64,000 nt of DNA, from NCBI GenBank assembly GCA_023614405.1, contig CM042687.1, positions 239,408,292-239,472,291 of the forward strand. Direction: 5' to 3'. Positions 11,509 through 24,100 of the stretch are shown in pieces (position 1 is the first letter of the stretch; each line of letters opens with the position of its first letter). The DNA comes from Avena insularis (Eukaryota > Streptophyta > Magnoliopsida > Poales > Poaceae). The notes beneath the pieces were generated by a model, which did not search any database, was not told where the DNA came from, and worked only from the letters and a program-made list of their open reading frames with translations. The translations under genes and the position numbers were made by a program.

Positions 11509-12340
11509 ATGGCACCAAGTAACAACCACTCTCAGATATCCGGTTTTGCTTTGAGAACCATTCTAGATAAGGATAAACTGAACGACACTAATTTTACCAA
11601 CTGGTATCGAAATCTGAGAATTGTTCTCAAACAAGAAAAGAAGGACCATGTCCTAGACAACCCACTTCCAGATGAGCCGAATGAGAATGCGACTGTCGCT
11701 GCCACCAATGCCTACCATAGGGCTAAGGATGAGTCCACAAATATTAGTTTTCTTATGCTTGCTCACATGGAACTGGACTTGCAAAAGCAGTTCGAGCATG
11801 TTGAGGCCTACGATATGATCGAAAGCCTCAAAAGTATGTTCCAGGATTAGGCTAAGACTGAGAGGTATCAAGTCTCTCAGGCTTTTCTGAGTTGCAAGAT
11901 TAAGGATGGTGATCCACTGAGTCCGCATGTTATCAAAATGATTGGTTACATGCAGTCTCTGGAGAGGCTTGGCTACCCCATTAGCGAAGAGTTCGCTACT
12001 GATATAATTCTGAACTCTCTTCCTAGTGTGTATGGTCAGTTCATTTCGAACTACCACATGCATGGTATGGATAAGAAGCTCACTGAATTGCATGGGATGC
12101 TCAAGCAGGCAGAGGTGGATCTCAAGAAAGGCGCTAGTCAAGTGTTGATGGTGCAGAATAAGGCTAAGTTAAAGAAGAGTTCTTGGACTAAGAAGAAGGC
12201 TAAGTCAGGAGGAAAGCAGGCTCAGGACCCGGCCCCAAGCGCTTACTCAGGGACTAAGCCATCTCCTTCAGCCAGATCCACTTGCTTCTATTGCAAGGCG
12301 GATGGCCACTAGAAGAGGAACTGCAACAAGTATTTGGCTA
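11509..12340 (+). pseudogene. Copia C gag, with two nonsense mutations
   Basis: The start is the ATG at 11509, just after a TTTTGCAG tract. The first 113 codons show the UBN2-type capsid domain (NFTNWYRNLRIVL), then a TAG at 11848. The frame continues without shift for the rest of the capsid (HVIKMIGYMQSLERLGYPI, DIILNSLPSVYGQF) and a Lys-rich linker, into a CCHC knuckle (CFYCKADGH at 12283) cut by a TAG at 12310, where Copia A has Trp. Both stops are single changes, so the ancestral gag was one frame fused to pol. Gag forms the virus-like particle and binds the RNA. Confidence 0.9.
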
Positions 12341-14658
12341 ACAAAGCCAAGAGTGGAGGTATGACTTCCGACTCAGGTACACTTGTTTGCAATGTTATAG
12401 ACATTTATCTTACTGATGCACCTAATAGTTCTTGGGTATATGATACTGGATCAGTTATTCACATCTGCAACTTGTTGAAGGGACTAGTAAGAACTAGGAG
12501 CATAGCAAGAGGTGAGGTTGATATTCGAGTCAGAAACAAAGCGAGAGTATCTGTGTTGGAAGTTAGCGCGATGCAACTTCATTTTCCTTCCAGATTCATT
12601 ATGGAACTGAATAATTGTTATTATGTTCCAGTGCTCAATCGAAACATTATTTCTGCTTCATGTTTGATGAGGCAAGGATATGAGTCGAATATTAAGAATA
12701 ATGGTTGTTCTTTATATTTGAATGATATGTTTCACGGCTTTGCACCCGTCTAGGATGGGTTATTTATTTTGAATCTTGATGGTGAGTCGATTTATAACAT
12801 AAATGTTAAAAGGTTGAAACCAAATGATTTGAATATGACTTACTTTTGGCACTATCGGCTTGGTCATATAAGTTGGAAACGCATGAAGAAGCTCCATGAT
12901 GATGGACTCCTAACTTCATTCGACTTGGAGTCGTTCGAGACATGCGAATCTTGCCTACTCGGCAAAATGACCAAGACACCTTTTGCAAAGAGTTGTGAAA
13001 GGGCGTCCGACTTGTTGGGACTAGTACATAGTGATGTATGTGGACCAATGAGCATGACAGCCAGAGGTGGTTATGAATACTTTATTACCTTCACTGATGA
13101 TTTGAGTAGGTATGGATATATCTACTTGATGAAACATAAGTCGGAAGCCTTTGAAAAGTTCAAAGAATTCTAGAATGAAGTACAGAATCAACTCGGCATG
13201 AAAATAAAGCTTCTTCGGTCGGACCGAGGAGACGAGTACATGAGCCACGAGTTTGATGACCATCTGAAGAGTTCTGGAATAGTTCCCCAACTTACTCCGC
13301 CAGGAACACCGCAGAGGAATGGTGTGTCGGAAAGGCAGAATCGGACCTTGTTGGACATGTTACAATCGATAGACAGATCTGCCTTTATCATTTTGGGATT
13401 ATTATCTAGAAACAGCAGTGTTCACACTAAACAGAGTATCATCAAAGTCAGTAGAGAAGAAACCGCATGAGATGTGGATAAGCAAAAGGCCGAGTCTGCC
13501 TTTTCTTAAGATTTGGGGTTGTGAAGCATTTGTCAAGCGACTTCAGTCGGAAAAGCTTACGACCAAGTCGAATAAGTGTATTTTCATGGGGTATCCGAGA
13601 GAAACCTTGGGTTACTACTTCTACAACCTAGAAGACGACAAAGTGTTTGTCGCTTGGAACAATGTCTTCCCTGAGAAAGAGTTTCTCAGTCGGGGGGTCA
13701 GTGGGAGCACAGTGCAACTCGAAGAAATTCGAGAGGACCCGGCTAGTAGCAAGTCGGCAAAAACTTTTGAGGTTGAGACAATCATGGTAGCTGAGTCGGC
13801 AGCGACACCTGTACTACAAAGATCGGCAAGATTACGAAGTGTTCGTGAAGTGTTACTGTTAGACAGTGATGAGCTAGCAACTTATTCGGAAGCGATGGTA
13901 GGATCTGATTCCAAGTCATGGCTTGGAGCCATGAAATCCGAGTTAAAGTCCATGGATGAAAATCAAGTTTGGAACTTGGTTGATCTGCCAGACGGTGCAA
14001 GGCTCGTCGAGTGCAAATGGGTCTTTAAGAAGAAAACTGATATGGATGGAAATGTTTCCGTCTATAAAGCACGACTTGTCGCGAAGGGGTTCTGACAGGT
14101 TCAAGGAGTTGATTATGACGAGACCTTCTCGCCCATAGCGATGCTTAAATCAGTTCGTATCATGTTAGCTATAGCAGCCTATTTCGACTATGAGATATGG
14201 CAGATGGATGTCAAAACGGCTTTCCTTAATAGAAATTTAACCGAGGACGTGTATATGATACAACCCGAGGGTTTTGTCGATCCGATTAATGCTGACAAGG
14301 TGTGCAAACTTCAGAAATCCATTTATGGGTTGAAGCAAGCATCTCAGAGTTGGAATATTCTCTTTGATGAGGTAGTCAAATCGTTTGGCTTCATCAAGAG
14401 TGATCATGATTCTTGTTTGTAAAAGAAGTTTAGTGGGAGCAAAGTAAACTTTCTAATCTTATATGTGGATGACATATTACTGATTGGAAATTATGTCCAA
14501 ATGTTGCAAGAAACCAAGGAATCATTAGAAAGGAGTTTCTCAATGAAAGACTTGGGTGAGGCAACATATATTCTCGGAATCCGGATCTATAGAGATAGAT
14601 AAAGGAGGATCATTGGATTGAGTCAGAGTACTTATTTGGACAAAGTGTTGATGAAGTT
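12341..14658 (+). pseudogene. Copia C pol part 1: protease, integrase, first half of RT
   Basis: In order, one sees the aspartic protease (WVYDTGSVIHICN near 12430), the pre-integrase zinc region (WHYRLGHISWKRM, CESCLLGK near 12845-12970), the integrase core (HSDVCGPMS, FTDDLSRYGY, RSDRGDEY, NGVSERQNRTL) and RT ([37 protein letters not shown] near 14460). The RT catalytic YVDD is intact here, unlike in A and B. Stops at 12751, 13171 and 14093 and a frameshift near 13390 disable it. The sequence breaks at 14658, where element E inserted, and continues at 35704. Protease and integrase motifs are those of the Copia order. Confidence 0.92.
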
Positions 14659-17600
14659 TGTCACATCCCAAAATTTTCCAAATTTTGGAATGTGAAAAAT
14701 AAATAAACAAAATAAATAATTGTTGAAATTTAGGGTGAAAAGAAACTTTTTGTATCTAAATGGAAACTTAAAAATCCCATCTTGAACAAACTTTGAATAA
14801 TGTTCGAATCCAACTAAATTCAAATCAGGTGAAATGCATTCTTCATAAATGCATCTTGAAATTTAAACACTTGGAAAATAAACCAAAACTCTAAAACCCT
14901 ATTGGAGGAAAATCATTTCAAAGATATCCCTAAGATTATGGATTTGATCCATATAAAGATTTGTCAACAAACATTTATAAATGATCAAGAATGACAAATG
15001 GAAATATTTTAAAACCATAGAAATTGATTTCATTCAATTTGGAACCATAGATAAAATCTTATGAATTTAGTAAGATCAGGAAATTGAATTTCCAAAACTA
15101 ATAAAGCACCAATCTAAAAATCCATACCAAATGGTGAGTAAATAATCCTAAAGAGATTTAAAAGGATGAACAAATATTAAATAAAATTTTACAAGTTGGA
15201 ATCACCATTTTTGGATCCTTAAATAAAAAGATATGGTTTTTATAAGCAAAGGAAGAAATAAATAAATAAGGACTATTTTAAAGGGCCAAATTAAAACTTG
15301 GCCAAGCAAATAAAATAAAATAATTTTGTTTAATAAAAAGAGTAAAGGATTATTAAATAAAATCATGAGGATTTATTATTATCCAATTTCATTTAAGTAA
15401 AGACATTTCCCATTTTAAATGAACATTAAAACATAATAAAGTATTTTAAATTATATTTCATAGTGTTTTATTTTTAATAAAATCTACTGAAAAGGTTTGG
15501 TAAAAATTTAGATTTCAAATAGAGTTTTAAAACATATTAAATCTTATTTGAATTAAAGACAAATGTCTATTTTTAAAATAAATAAAAGTCCCTAAAAAGA
15601 ATAAAAGAGATATTCTAAATTTAACTTTAGAATGTATTAATAAACAGTATTTGAATTTACACAAAGTTTGGTAGAAGTTTGATTTTAAATGGAGTTTGAA
15701 TTATTTGAATAAAAATCAAAACAGAAATTCAAAATAGTAAAGGAAAAGCATTCTGTACAAAAAAATAGAAAGGAGCCAGCCCAACCTAACCTAGCCTAGT
15801 CCAGGCCCAGCAAGCCCATATACCTCTTCCCCGCGAGAAAACGTTTTGCACCAGTTAACCTACCCACACAGTCAATGACGACCGGACCCCACCACCCCCT
15901 CTCTCTCTCGCTGTCCACCAGGACCCATGGCCACGTCACCGTCTTCCTCACCCCGCTGACCTCGCCCCTCTCCTCTCACTGCCGTTTCGGCCGGCGTTCA
16001 ATTCTCGTTAATTCGAGTTATTGGCCGAGTAAATCCCGTCTGTGACCTCTCTCGCTTAATCGCCTCGCCCTCCTCCTCATTTCCCCTCAGTCTCAAGCTC
16101 CTCTCCCCCCAGGGCTACCCTAATTCCACGCTGCAACCACACAGGCTCCGACGAGGTCCAGTTTGGATTCCGGCGAAGCCAGCCACCCCCATCGCCCCTG
16201 GCGCACACGAGCGTGCTCGCCAGCACCAAGAGTACCTTCCAGTAGCGGTTGCTCGCTCACGCGCACCCCAGGACGTCGCCTCCGATGACACCAACACGCC
16301 ACCACCTCCTGCTCCAACTCCGGCGGCATCTACTAGTGAGCCCAGACCTCCCTTTGCCCTCTCTGTGATGCTCACATGCTCGCAACTCTCGTGCAAACCT
16401 AACGGTACATCCCTCTTGCCTTAGCGTGCCTCCAAGCCTCGTCTCCGGCGATGACAGAGCGTACCCGACGCTGTCTCGAACTCTGACGAGAGATTGACAG
16501 CAACCCCGTGTGCCCCTCGACAAACAGCAAGCACGTTGAGCATCATCTCTTCGTTGCGAATCTGGTGAGCTACTCCCCTCTTTCTCTAGCCCCCTGTAAC
16601 GCCAGCAACCGCACTGGACCTCGTCGGAGCCTTTTCCAGTGACCATTTTCACTAACTTAATATCAAATGGTTTTGCCACATTTATAAATGACCTTGCCAC
16701 TTTTAAAAATGACAAATATGTGTTTTAAAATGTTTATAACCTAATAGAAACCACTTTTCCAAATAAAACAATCTTTGGCATGCTTGCATGCATTGCTTTG
16801 TTTTTATTATTCTATGTGATGATTGCTTGAATGGTAGATTGAAATTGTGCCTTGATTGAATTGTAGTGGAATTTGAGGAGTGTGACTATTACAAGATCAA
16901 GGAGTGAACTTATAATTCTCTACCAAAAAGGCAAGTGATGCTTCATACTTTTTTACCATTATTTTCACTATGCATTAGTGATATTTCTAAGTAAGACTTG
17001 CATGGAATTTTTGCTAAGTATAAACTATGCCATGGGAAATCCTAGTAGATGAAACCTTAGTAGAATTTTTCCTAAGTCAAGATACCTACTACTATCATGC
17101 TTAGCTTAGCTAGTAGAAAACAAGGGTGGTTTATATTCATGCTATGGAATATTTCTAAGTCAAGGACTTGTGTTTTGCTTAATAAAACAACTAAGTGAAT
17201 GAAACACCTGGGTGGAATGGTAATTGCTTGGTGGTTTTTGGTTGAGTGGTTACACAAGGCCCATTTCTATGGTTTACCTTGTGTATCTCACTTGTGGATT
17301 GCCACCCAGGAACAAAGATATTTGAGATGTCAAATGTTGAGAAGCTTCATGTGCAGCCACTTGGCATTATGGGCTCTGCCTAGATCGTATAAGTTGCAAT
17401 AACTTAGCCAAATGGACAGTTGGTGGTAGGGGATTGATAGGTTGGAGCGCGTCCATTATGGTCTAAGGGAAGGCTTCTGAAAGATCTTGTCTTCGTGAAA
17501 CCAAGTCTTGTGGGGAAAGTGCACCAGTGTAAAATCTAAGTACTTAGCCATGTCCCTGGAAAAGGACAATTTGAGCATCAAGACATGGAAGCTATCAAGA

Positions 17601-18168
17601 ATCTGCTCATCCCAATTTTCCAAGTTAAAACTTGTGGTTGAACAAGGGTGAAGGTTCACCAATTTCTATTGGTGGTTCCTTGGGTGTTTTTGACAAGCAA
17701 AAACTTAGTGTTTTCAAATGATAAGGAAAATATATTTTGAGCAAAGCAAGCCTAAACTCCACTTAGCCAAAAGCATATAGATGATAGACTCCACTATATT
17801 ACCATAGTATCACTTTCCAATACAATTCAAAATGTATTGACCCTTGTGGCTGTAACTTATTATGTTGCAGGTTTTGTTTGATGTTAGTGAAGTGTGTTGA
17901 TTAGGATTACAAGTCTACAACCAACATGATTGCCCGTGGCACTTTGAAGATGAAGGACTCCATGCTATAGTTATTTCTGCTGCATTGTAATGAGATAGCC
18001 AAATGAGCTATGTAAGATGTAATGAATTATTTTATTCCTGGTTATAAAGTTGTATTATGACCTTTGTTTCTTGATATTACATCTTAACTGTGGATGCTAG
18101 CTATTAATCCAGGGACTAGCATTGTAAACACAGGGATCTCTACCTTATTAAAGGTTGGGACCTCTACA
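14659..18168 (+). repeat. 5' LTR of element E (3510 bp)
   Basis: It starts TGTCACATCCCAAAATTTTC and ends CCTCTACA. The first 1.1 kb is strongly AT-rich; about 15780-16620 is GC-rich with CT-rich tracts and resembles a 5' leader or promoter; the remainder is AT-rich with repeated GGTGG and AAGTCAAG motifs. The terminal-end open frames on the minus strand (16115-16715) are GC-rich shadows: they differ in frame and length from those of the 3' copy. The matching 3' LTR is in two pieces either side of Gypsy F. Confidence 0.9.
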
Positions 18169-18170
18169 GA

Positions 18171-18184
18171 TGGTATCAGAGCAC
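18171..18184 (+). promoter_or_regulatory. Primer binding site of element E
   Basis: TGGTATCAGAGCAC lies two bases after the LTR end and is complementary to the 3' end of initiator methionine tRNA. Confidence 0.85.
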
Positions 18185-18853
18185 TGTGTTGCCTGTAGGA
18201 TTTGTAACCCTAGGATTGGACAAAACCCCTTAGAAAAATAGGAGTTCTATTTGTTCTAGAACTTATTTACAAACAATCTTGTAAACTCTTTCCTCAACCA
18301 TTTTGGGTTTTGATTCTATATCTCTTTTATTTCAAATTTAATTAACAAAGACCTCAACCATGAGCAAAGGATTTCACCAACTCAAATGACTTCAACTTCA
18401 ACATCATCAAAGACTTCAACTTTATCTTCACCAAGGATTTCAACTTGGAATCACTAAGGACTACAAGTGAGACAAGAAATATTACTCAAGACTTGAAGAC
18501 TAAGGAAACACAACTTAGAAGGAACCATCATCACCTTTGAAGTTGTGACCAAGACACAAAATCTTCCCCAAGGATACAATGATCTCATTCAAAAAGAAAC
18601 ACCTAAGAAGGATTTAATGATCTCAAGTGAACCATATAGTTGGACCACCATATTTAGTTTAGATCAAACCCACCAACTTATGTGGTGTAGCAAAAATATT
18701 TTGTTGCCTAAAAATGTGCTGGGAACTTGTTGTTTGAGTGGAATGATTGTTTGTGATTGCTTGCACATTGCTTGTGTGAATTGTGATGTGTGTGATTGGA
18801 ATTATTTCCTTAGAAATCTTTTATCTATTCTAATCCCAATCCAACCCAAATAG
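18185..18853 (+). other. Leader of element E
   Basis: This 0.67-kb AT-rich leader lies between the PBS and the gag-like frame. From about 18400 to 18640 it is rich in CTTCAAC and ACAAG repeats of low complexity. No protein is recognised; the open frame at 18545-18853 has no domain. Confidence 0.5.
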
Positions 18854-19932
18854 ATGACTACTCCAAGAGACTCCAACATCAAGAATGGTGACAACAACAA
18901 CCAAGAATGCACATGAGAGAACAACTACTAGCAAACCAAACCCAGTTGAATCAGTTGACAACTCAGTTTTTAGCCAACAACAATGAGTTAGACCCAACCA
19001 GGCAAAAGTTTCTAGAAATTCAATCCCAATTGTTGCAAGGGATGACCACTCAAATGATCAACATGAAAGACAACCTTTACCAAGGAGATGGTGACAACAA
19101 TGATGTCAAGGATGATATTTTAGAAGGAACTCAAGCTTGCAATATTTGTGGAGACAAGGATCACACTTCCAAAGAGCATGAAGATCAATGCCCAAATTGT
19201 GAAGAGAAACATCCAACTAATAAATGCCCCACATATCAAGCTACTTTTTTCCTATGTGAAGGAAATAATCATGTCCCTATCCAATGCCCCATCTATTCCA
19301 TAGTTCAACAAAGGAAACAAGGTGGAGTGCATCAACAGATTGTAAACCCCCATGAGGGAACAACTTCTACCAAGAAGGATGAAGACAAAGGAAAATCTCA
19401 GCTTGCACCTCCATGCAATATGACTCACCTTGATGGACAAAAGAGGAAACATATGTATTATCCAAGAAAAAGATTAAGGAGACCAGGAGACTTTCCCACC
19501 TTTGAGGTGAGATATGAAGAGCATGAGCTAGAAGAACTCCTAGCTTTGGAGAAACCCAAGAAGAAGAAGGACAAAAGCCAAGTGCAATGTTGCAATTGCA
19601 AAGAGATGGGACACTATGCCAATGAATGTCAAGAGAAGAACAAAAAGTATAAGGAAATTAGCCAAGTGTGGTGCAACAATTGCAAAGAGCTAGGCCATTA
19701 TGTATCAACTTGTCCACAAAAGATACGTGAATAACTCAACCTTGTCACATGTTACAATTGTGGTAACCAAGGACATTATGTAAGCAATTGTCCACAAAAG
19801 ATGAATCACAAGACAAACAAGCCTATGAAGGATCTCAGCCTTGTCACATGTTTCAAGTGTGGAAACAAAGGACACTATGTAGATGTCTGCCTAGAGAAGT
19901 TTCATCAATATCCCAAGCAAGCCAAGATGTAA
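18854..19932 (+). pseudogene. Element E gag-like zinc-knuckle protein, broken
   Basis: An ATG at 18854 starts a short frame that shifts near 18905 into a 275-codon frame. An N-terminal Gln-rich helix (LANQTQLNQLTTQFL) is followed by cysteine clusters: CNICGDKDH, CPNCEEKHPTNKC, then the CCHC knuckles CCNCKEMGHYANEC and CNNCKELGHYVSTC. After a TAA at 19732 the same frame goes on with two more knuckles (CYNCGNQGHYVSNC, CFKCGNKGHYVDVC) and stops at 19930. Each classical knuckle keeps the CX2CX4HX4C spacing. The last units look like recent internal duplications, since the linker with LVTC recurs. Such knuckles bind the element RNA. No capsid domain is recognisable. Confidence 0.75.
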
Positions 19933-20025
19933 TCTAGTTGGGAATTTTTAAGGGTGGTAGTACCCTAGTTGCTTTGAGCCAACTTGTAACCCTATCTTTC
20001 CCAAATCTCGGGACGAGATTCTTTT

Positions 20026-20038
20026 AAGGGTGGTAGCC
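20026..20038 (+). promoter_or_regulatory. Polypurine tract of element E
   Basis: AAGGGTGGTAGCC abuts the 3' LTR start (TGTCACATCC at 20039), and a near copy, AAGGGTGGTAGTACCC, lies about 80 bases upstream near 19950. The position fits a plus-strand primer site. Confidence 0.6.
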
Positions 20039-20219
20039 TGTCACATCCCAAAATTTTCCAAATTTTGAAATGTGAAAAATAAATAAACAAAATAAATAAT
20101 TGTTGAAATTTAGGGTGAAAAGAAACTTTTTGTATCTAAATGGAAACTTAAAAAACCCATCTTGAACAAACTTTGAATAATGTTCGAATCCAACTAAATT
20201 CAAATCAGGTGAAATGCAT

Positions 20220-20704
20220 TGTCGTGGGGATGGTCACGGCAGATGTTGCAATCGGCAGCGAGTAGTAGAACGAGGGGCAAGGGCGGCCATCCATCTACGG
20301 TGCGAGATGAGGGCGGAGACACAAGGTTTTACCTAGGTTCGGCCCCTCGGAGGGTAAAGACCTACTCCTGCTAGATTGTATTATGATGGTGGTACAATGG
20401 GCGAGCTCGGCGGCTAGGCGGCGAGTCGCTTGGGTGTATGATGGAACGTATCTCTACACGCCCTGCAGGGAGGTTTATATAGGCTTACCTCCCCTAGGGT
20501 TTACATATCTCAACCGAATCAGTTAAGGCTTCGGTACTTGTTTAACCTAATCCGACTGGGCCTATCTACTCGCCTGGGCCTTCAGCTTCCAGTCGCTTGG
20601 ATCCACACCGGGCCTTGATCCAGTCGCCGTCTTATAGGCCCACTCGCCAGCTTCTCGACAATGGAACGCCCTGCTGGGTATACCCGGTAGGCATATCCCC
20701 ATCG
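20220..20704 (-). repeat. 3' LTR of Gypsy F
   Basis: It is 485 bp. On the plus strand it starts TGTCGTGGGG and ends CCCCATCG; the partner copy ends CCCCATCA, so the terminal TG of the minus strand has mutated to CG here. A TATATA box (GGTTTATATAGG) is near 20471. Confidence 0.9.
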
Positions 20705-20717
20705 ATAGTCCCCGAGG
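20705..20717 (-). promoter_or_regulatory. Polypurine tract of Gypsy F
   Basis: Minus-strand CCTCGGGGACTAT directly precedes the 3' LTR. The CTCGGGGACT core recurs several times inside the antisense gene region (see the repeats at 23391 and 24925). Confidence 0.8.
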
Positions 20718-21013
20718 CCGTCGTTGATTGGGCGCGGTGGTTCTGGCGATCGAGTATACGGCTTCAAAGCAGACATCCAGTCGAATCGTCGGCGGGCTCC
20801 TGAATAAAGGAAAAAACTAGTCATTCTGATCGCAGCTTTGGTGAGTCGAGACGGCGAAATACTTAGTCACTGTCGTAGTGATCAGGTCGGCGAGCCGAGT
20901 GGCTGAAGTTGGACCATTAAACGTGGTCAAACTAGCCGTTGGGGTAATCCAACGGTAACTTTTGGCGTAATCACCGCGTAGTAACGGCTCCCTGATTTGG
21001 CGGGTAACAACCG

Positions 21014-21021
21014 CTATATAA
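21014..21021 (+). promoter_or_regulatory. TATA box of the antisense gene in Gypsy F
   Basis: TATATAAG lies 127 bases upstream of the ATG at 21148 on the plus strand, followed by a plausible short leader. It suggests that the antisense gene has its own promoter, not the LTR promoter, which points the other way. Confidence 0.55.
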
Positions 21022-21147
21022 GGGGAATGGTAGGCGATCGGAGAACCACTTCCTCGTTATTTCCTCCGATTGCGCGATCCTTCGCTCTCCTCCGCGTCGC
21101 GATCCAGTCGAACCGAAATCCTCCGACCTCACCAAACCTTCTCACGA

Positions 21148-24100
21148 ATGGCCCCCTCCACCGAACCATGGGGCAGGTCCAAGTGTACGAGGGCGCTCCT
21201 GGCTTCCTTCGAGGAAGCAGGGATCCTACGCGCCGGTAGGTGGCGCATCCCCGCGGCCGGAGAGGTGACTCCGGATCCGCGCGAGGGAGAGTTCATCTGC
21301 TTCACCAGCCACCTAGAACGGGGGCTAGGATTCCCTACGTCCCTGTTCTTCCGGCGCTTCTGCGCCTACTATGGGATCCAACCGTCAGACCTGGGTCCGC
21401 ACAGCATCGAGCAGCTCGCCATCTTCGTGGCGTTCTGCGAGTGCTACTTGGGCTGCCGGCCCTACTTCCCTCTATGGCAAGATCTGTTCCACGGACGGAT
21501 CAGTCGCGAGGAAGCGGGCGGCCCAATGCTTGCCGCGGGCGGCCTGACATTCCAGCTGAAGTCGAAGGCCTCGTTTTTTGACTTGATGCTGCCCGCCAAG
21601 GCGGCGAGCGAGTGGAAGAAGTCTTGGTTCTATGTTACCGAGGTGACTCCGGAGGGCGAGGCGGCGATCCCACGATACTCCGCCGACCGGCTGCCGACTC
21701 CAAGTCGGCAAGCTCCCCACCGACCAGCGGATGGTCGTGGACGAAATGCTTCAAACCATCCGCGGTCTAAAGAAGAAGGGCCTCCAGATAATTAACTTAT
21801 ACAACTGCTGGCTCGGGCGGCGGCTCGTCCCTCTGGCTCAGCGCGACCACTATATGTACCAATACACGGGCCGGGAGGACTCGACGAAGTCCTGCCTCGC
21901 CGAGTGGAGGCTCGAGGACTACATCCCAGCACTGAAGAAAATCACCCAGGCGGTGTACCTGGACGCAAAGGCCGGGGTCGCCCCTACACTGCGAAGCATC
22001 CAGCCCCAACGGTAAGTCACTTTGCATCATTCGCAGTCGTAGTTTATGCAGTCGCGGTCATTCTAATTTCATCTTGTGCTCATTGCAGCTATTCCAAGTG
22101 GTGGAAGGATGGCTCCTGCCTTCAGACGACGAGAACTCGAGCTCGTCCGTCCGGGACATGGGCGAGTCGCCTCCCGCCAAGGGCGACACCGAGAGCGACG
22201 AGAGCAACGGCGACGACGAATCTGAGGAGGAGGTCGCCCTGCTGGTTCGCAAGACCCGCGGGCAGCGTCAGCGTGAGCTTGAGGCGAGTAAAAGCCTCGA
22301 GCGTCATGATGATGATGATGACGAACTTCCGGAAACCACCTCGCGCCGCCAGGCCACTCCGTCGAAGAAGAAGAAGAAGAAGAAGAAGGAGAAGGAGGTA
22401 AAGGCCCCTCCGAAGAAGAAGACGAAGCCGGTGAGACCGGCCTCCCCGCCGCACTCGGCGAGCAGCTCCGACGCCACCAGCCTGGCCAAGGGCGAGGCGC
22501 CGCCGACGGTAACCGCGCTGGACATGGCCACTGTCCTGAGCGAGGTGCCACTGGCCTCGATGCCTCCGCCATTCGCCCCGATCTGGGCTAGGGGCGCTCG
22601 GTCAGCGGCTTCACCTCGGAGGGAAGCTCCCGCTGAAGATGTCTCAGAGGCTCCCGTCGCAGCCTCGACGACGAATAAACCATCCGTGTCTTGGGCACAC
22701 GATGTCTTGGAAATGGGCCTCAGTCGCCGACTGGGCCCCGAACTAGAGAAGCCGGCCGGCATCCGCACCGGGCTACGCTTCATTCCAGTCGCCAAGTGAG
22801 TTTTGCTCACCTACTTTCATCTTTCGATGTATTTTGATTATTTTGCTCACGCGATCAACTTGTAGGACCGGAGCTAAAAAGATAGGCCATCCGACCGTGG
22901 CCAAGGTGCCACCCATCGTCAGCGAGGAGGATCCCTCCCGGAAGAGGAAGGCGGACGAGGTCGTCGTCTCCGCAGATAGCGCCAAGAAGGCCAGAAGCGA
23001 CGAAGTCGTCACGGTGTCTGATGACACGGCGATCGCGCCGAGTGAACCCGTTGCGGAGGCAGCCTTACCGACCAAGGAAGGTGCTCCTTCGCCTGGGGCG
23101 GGCGAGCCGGCCTCCTTTGGTGCCGGTGCCTCCATCGCAATGTTCCCGCACGTCATGGCCAAAGCGGCTACAGCGAGTGGTACCTCGCCCTCGAGCCATG
23201 CACCTGGGGTCGCCGATACGGAGGTCGAGCAGCGTCGCGGGCACACGCCAGCTCTCCTCGCGTCCGTGGATGCGATGCAACTTCATGGCATGCTTGGTGC
23301 AGCCATCCAGGTATGTCCAGTCCCCGAGGATCAGGCCGGTGTGTTGCAGCGGTCTGATTCTTTTAGTGTCTTGTTGTTATTTTTCGCGTCCAGTCCCCGA
23401 GTGCGCACTCGCTGAATTTCAGCGGGTGGGCACTTAGGATTTTTTGATTGCCAATCCCGATGCGCTTTTCGCTGACTTTCAGCGGGTGGGCACTTAGGAT
23501 TTTTATGATTGCGGTCCCCAGTGCGCTTTTCGCTGAATTTCAGCGGGTGGGCACTTAGGATTTTTTTGATTGCCAGTCCCCGAGTGCGCACTCGCTGAAT
23601 TTCAGCGGGTGGGCACGTTGGATTCCGCTTTGGTTAACTGTTTGAGTTGTGTGCGGGGTCTGCAACGTGAGTCAGCTGACCGGCTTGCTGCACGCCGCCT
23701 TGGAGAAGAACTGCCACCGCCCAAGAGGCGAATAAGGGGCTTGAGCAATTGCCGCGGCAGAGAGGCCCGCCAGGGACTTGTCCCAGCGAGTGAGTTGGCA
23801 GCGGCTCAATCGGCGTTGAGCTCGGCTGAGAAGCGGATCGCCGACCTCGAGCGCGAGCTGAGGGAGGCGAAAGAGGAAGCGAGTTCGGCGGATGGCCGAG
23901 CCAAGGCCGCCGTTACGGCCGCCGCGGAAGATTGTAAAGTTTCTGACGCCCTTGTTGCTGGGCTTCAGGATGATTACACTTCTCTTTAGAGCTTCATCAC
24001 GGATCTCTCCCGTCCCTTGATTGATGAGTGTGTCTGCCGCTGCCTATTGCATGTGCCTTTTTGTGATATCCGATGTACTCACTATTATCTTCTATCCGCA

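Noticed and set aside
16115..16715. Minus-strand open frames in the GC-rich part of the E LTR
   Set aside because: The other LTR copy (33622-33921) has different frame lengths and shifts, so no protein is conserved.
22058..22810. Ser- and Arg-rich minus-strand frames opposite aORF exon 2 of Gypsy F
   Set aside because: They are the complement of poly-Lys, acidic and Ser-rich codons of the aORF; low complexity, no domain.
23391..23626. Regular short repeats as a CRISPR array
   Set aside because: The units are tandem without unique spacers, in a plant retrotransposon intron; no cas genes.
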